Shown: piece after piece, positions 20,541 to 21,648 of the stretch
Numbering within the stretch: the stretch's first letter is position 1
Layout of the letters: each line of letters starts with the position of its first letter
From: a virus
Virus record (IMG/VR): IMGVR_UViG_3300009104_000137
Span: 1-21,648 of that record
Strand: one strand, 5' to 3'
Length of the DNA: 21,648 nt
Position numbers and translations under genes: made by a program
The notes under the pieces: generated by a model
Databases searched by the model: none
What the model saw: the letters and a program-made list of their open reading frames with translations, nothing else
What the model was told of the DNA's origin: nothing

Positions 20541-21053
20541 TTATTTTATTAAATTTGTTACGACCATTAGGGGTCTATGTTCACACCGTCGACAAACCAT
20601 GCGTGTATCTTTTCTATCTGTCTCTGATGCAAAGCCACATTCTACACATTCCAGTTTATACATTTGCGGTCTAGCTACCTGTTCCACCTGTACATCGCCC
20701 TTCTTCTTAAAGTCCCAACTATTCAGGCACATTCTCCAACTTTTAATCTTTGACCTGCCCTTAAACCAACCTACTGATTCATAGTGGGCATAGAATAATT
20801 CAGCACTACTCTCAGGGTCTTTAATTCCTTTTTCTTTAAAATAATCCACCACCATCTTAATATCTTTAGGTTTATCCTTATATTTCCTTATATTTTTAGG
20901 TTTGTCCTCAAAAAACTCAGGGAAATATTTATCAAGCTCAGCTTCATCTTCAGGTGTTTTTATCAGCCACGTAGTCCACTGTGATTCATTTATGTCAGGT
21001 ACACTGATCATATATGGAAACCTGAGTGCCTTATGTATCTTACTCTCAGCCAC
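20541..21053 (-). CDS. protein with C-terminal zinc ribbon, about 170 aa
   Basis: I choose GTG 21053 (AESKIHKALRFPYMISVPD), which overlaps the end of the 82-aa gene by 8 nt; the frame is open upstream to an ATG at 21182 but that would overlap the 82-aa gene by 137 nt. An N-terminal strand region and W-T-T-W-L-I-K lead to a Lys/Asp-rich middle (KPKNIRKYKDKPKDIKMVVDYFKEKG) and a helical section that looks DNA-binding (FYAHYESVGWFKGRSKIKSWRMCLNSWDF), similar to replication-initiator helices where W-x-x-x-G...W recur. The C terminus has C-V-E-C and C-R-R-C about 20 residues apart, a zinc ribbon. Function not identified; DNA binding is likely. Confidence 0.55.
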   Translation of the reverse strand: MAESKIHKALRFPYMISVPDINESQWTTWLIKTPEDEAELDKYFPEFFEDKPKNIRKYKDKPKDIKMVVDYFKEKGIKDPESSAELFYAHYESVGWFKGRSKIKSWRMCLNSWDFKKKGDVQVEQVARPQMYKLECVECGFASETDRKDTRMVCRRCEHRPLMVVTNLIK

Positions 21054-21294
21054 CCCAGTTTGACCCTGTATAAGATTTTGTCCACACCCTAATTTTATCA
21101 TCATTATTACTGGGTGGTCGGTATTCAATACAATATGTTCTCTTGGCGCTCTGAAGCTGATTAACTGCATAGTACAGTTCATCGGGCATTGCCCAAATAG
21201 TTAATGCCCTGAAATTTGATGGTCTCTTGTCAAATTTTAATTCATATTTACTATTAGAATCCGGCGGTACTTTGCCATTTTTTACTCTATTCAT
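21046..21294 (-). CDS. hypothetical protein, 82 aa
   Basis: GGAGAG 6 nt upstream supports the ATG. The sequence begins MNRVKNGKVPPDSNSKYELK, followed by a helical segment (FRALTIWAMPDELYYAVNQLQSAKRTY) and a beta-like, basic end (YCIEYRPPSNNDDKIRVWTKSYTG). No Cys pairs or membrane span. I do not recognise it. It is coupled to the zinc-ribbon gene downstream by overlap. Confidence 0.55.
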   Translation of the reverse strand: MNRVKNGKVPPDSNSKYELKFDKRPSNFRALTIWAMPDELYYAVNQLQSAKRTYCIEYRPPSNNDDKIRVWTKSYTGSNWGG

Positions 21295-21304
21295 TTGTCT
21301 CTCC

Positions 21305-21421
21305 TTATTTGTTAAATAATGTACTTATAATCATGTAAAAGATAAACACTCCCATCGCCAAAAGAAAGATAGCGGTGGCAAACACCATAAGGTTACTGAT
21401 CCAGTTAGCTATTGTAATCAT
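21305..21421 (-). CDS. 38-aa single-pass membrane peptide
   Basis: An SD AAGGAGA lies about 5 nt before the ATG, which immediately follows the stop of a micro-ORF (TAAATG). The peptide is one hydrophobic helix: MITIANWISNLMVFATAIFL then LAMGVFIFYMIISTLFNK. It should insert in the inner membrane. Such phage micro-membrane proteins may modify host envelope functions; no specific role is visible. Confidence 0.55.
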   Translation of the reverse strand: MITIANWISNLMVFATAIFLLAMGVFIFYMIISTLFNK

Positions 21422-21454
21422 TTATCTCTCCTTTAGACAGGGACAGTCAACCAT
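21422..21454 (-). CDS. 10-codon micro-ORF MVDCPCLKER
   Basis: The ATG lies 1 nt after the previous micro-ORF's stop; AAGGGG is about 9 nt upstream and the stop directly precedes the ATG of the 38-aa membrane peptide. It has a C-P-C motif. It lies across one arm of the inverted repeat 21436-21504. SD and spacing are suggestive, but at 10 codons it may be a leader or chance. Confidence 0.25.
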   Translation of the reverse strand: MVDCPCLKER

Positions 21455-21504
21455 TTTAAACAACCCCTTTACTGTTATTTAATTCCAGTTGCATTGTCCC
21501 TGTC
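21436..21504 (-). repeat. 10-bp inverted repeat GACAGGGACA / TGTCCCTGTC
   Basis: Perfect 10-bp arms separated by 49 nt, in the gap between the 40-aa Cys-pair gene and the 38-aa membrane gene. No T-run follows. The loop encodes the ends of two SD-led micro-ORFs. Architecture matches the other long-loop junction repeats of this module. Confidence 0.55.
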
Positions 21505-21506
21505 AT
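21456..21506 (-). CDS. 16-codon micro-ORF MTGTMQLELNNSKGVV
   Basis: AAGGA lies 5 nt before the ATG, which is 1 nt after the stop of the Cys-pair gene; the stop is 1 nt before the next micro-ORF's ATG. The SD and spacing are as good as for the accepted genes here. The peptide is unrecognised and could be a translational leader. Confidence 0.3.
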   Translation of the reverse strand: MTGTMQLELNNSKGVV

Positions 21507-21507
21507 A

Positions 21508-21630
21508 TTATTCCTTTATTACCTCAGGGTCTTCTTCTTTTAAAATACAGGTGAGACAGGTACGTTCATCCATATCACCAGTATAACCATTAAATTTATC
21601 CCCACATTCAATACAGGTTGCTTCGATCAT
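21508..21630 (-). CDS. small Cys-pair (zinc-ribbon-like) protein, start possibly beyond window
   Basis: From ATG 21630 the product is 40 aa. The frame is open to the window edge, and there is no properly spaced SD at 21630 (AGG abuts the ATG), so the true start may lie outside. It carries T-C-I-E-C-G and T-C-L-T-C-I about 20 residues apart, a minimal four-Cys zinc knuckle, and an acidic end (KEEDPEVIKE) containing the SD for the next micro-ORF. Role unknown. Confidence 0.55.
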   Translation of the reverse strand: MIEATCIECGDKFNGYTGDMDERTCLTCILKEEDPEVIKE

Positions 21631-21648
21631 CCTAACTATATCTGTAGC

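Overview
The window reads as part of a tailed, podovirus-like bacteriophage genome, probably from an environmental (perhaps marine) phage of a Gram-negative host. It is AT-rich and almost completely packed with genes. Many neighbours share ATGA, TAATG or GTGA stop/start overlaps, and Shine-Dalgarno (SD) sequences of the AAGGAG type are common. No integrase, terminase, portal, capsid, polymerase or helicase is visible, so the window covers the late part of the virion module and part of the replication/accessory module. The host cannot be fixed; a CSDD-type lipoprotein start at 1142 is only a weak hint.

Positions 1-13822 are all on the + strand. Small proteins come first (DUF6447-like tail end, unknowns, membrane peptides, a lipoprotein). 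A lysis-like block follows at about 1530-2890: two coiled-coil/membrane proteins, a very basic 30-aa peptide, an amphipathic small protein and an SLT-type muralytic enzyme. Then come a tail nozzle-like protein split over two ORFs (2892-5944), a tail fibre ending in an S74 intramolecular chaperone (5944-7194), and three large proteins (7204-13822) that look like internal/ejection proteins, the last of 1207 aa.

The strands converge at 13822-13826, where a small perfect hairpin overlaps both stop codons. From there to the right edge all genes are on the - strand. They include three PD-(D/E)XK-type nuclease candidates (13826, 15184 and the Cas4/RecB-like 18154), a stand-alone CHC2 primase zinc finger (15510), an OB-fold/DUF669-like candidate (16525), a MazG-like helical protein (16984), a block-charged Glu/Lys protein (17238), several coiled-coil proteins and a run of very small Cys-pair proteins.

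The least expected content is at the RNA level in the - strand module. Long-loop inverted repeats sit at gene junctions (14743, 15128, 18928, 19657, 20030, 21436). Two share the same arms (ATGCGGGG/CCCCGCAT), and several cover start codons or enclose SD-led micro-ORFs. The stretch 20028-20540 carries a tRNA 3'-half-like segment, several strong hairpins and four mutually competing GGGGCTC/GAGCCCC arms. It also holds a 170-codon ORF coupled at both ends to its neighbours. It is the best candidate here for an undescribed structured RNA, a dual coding/RNA element, or a tRNA-derived attachment or decoy sequence.
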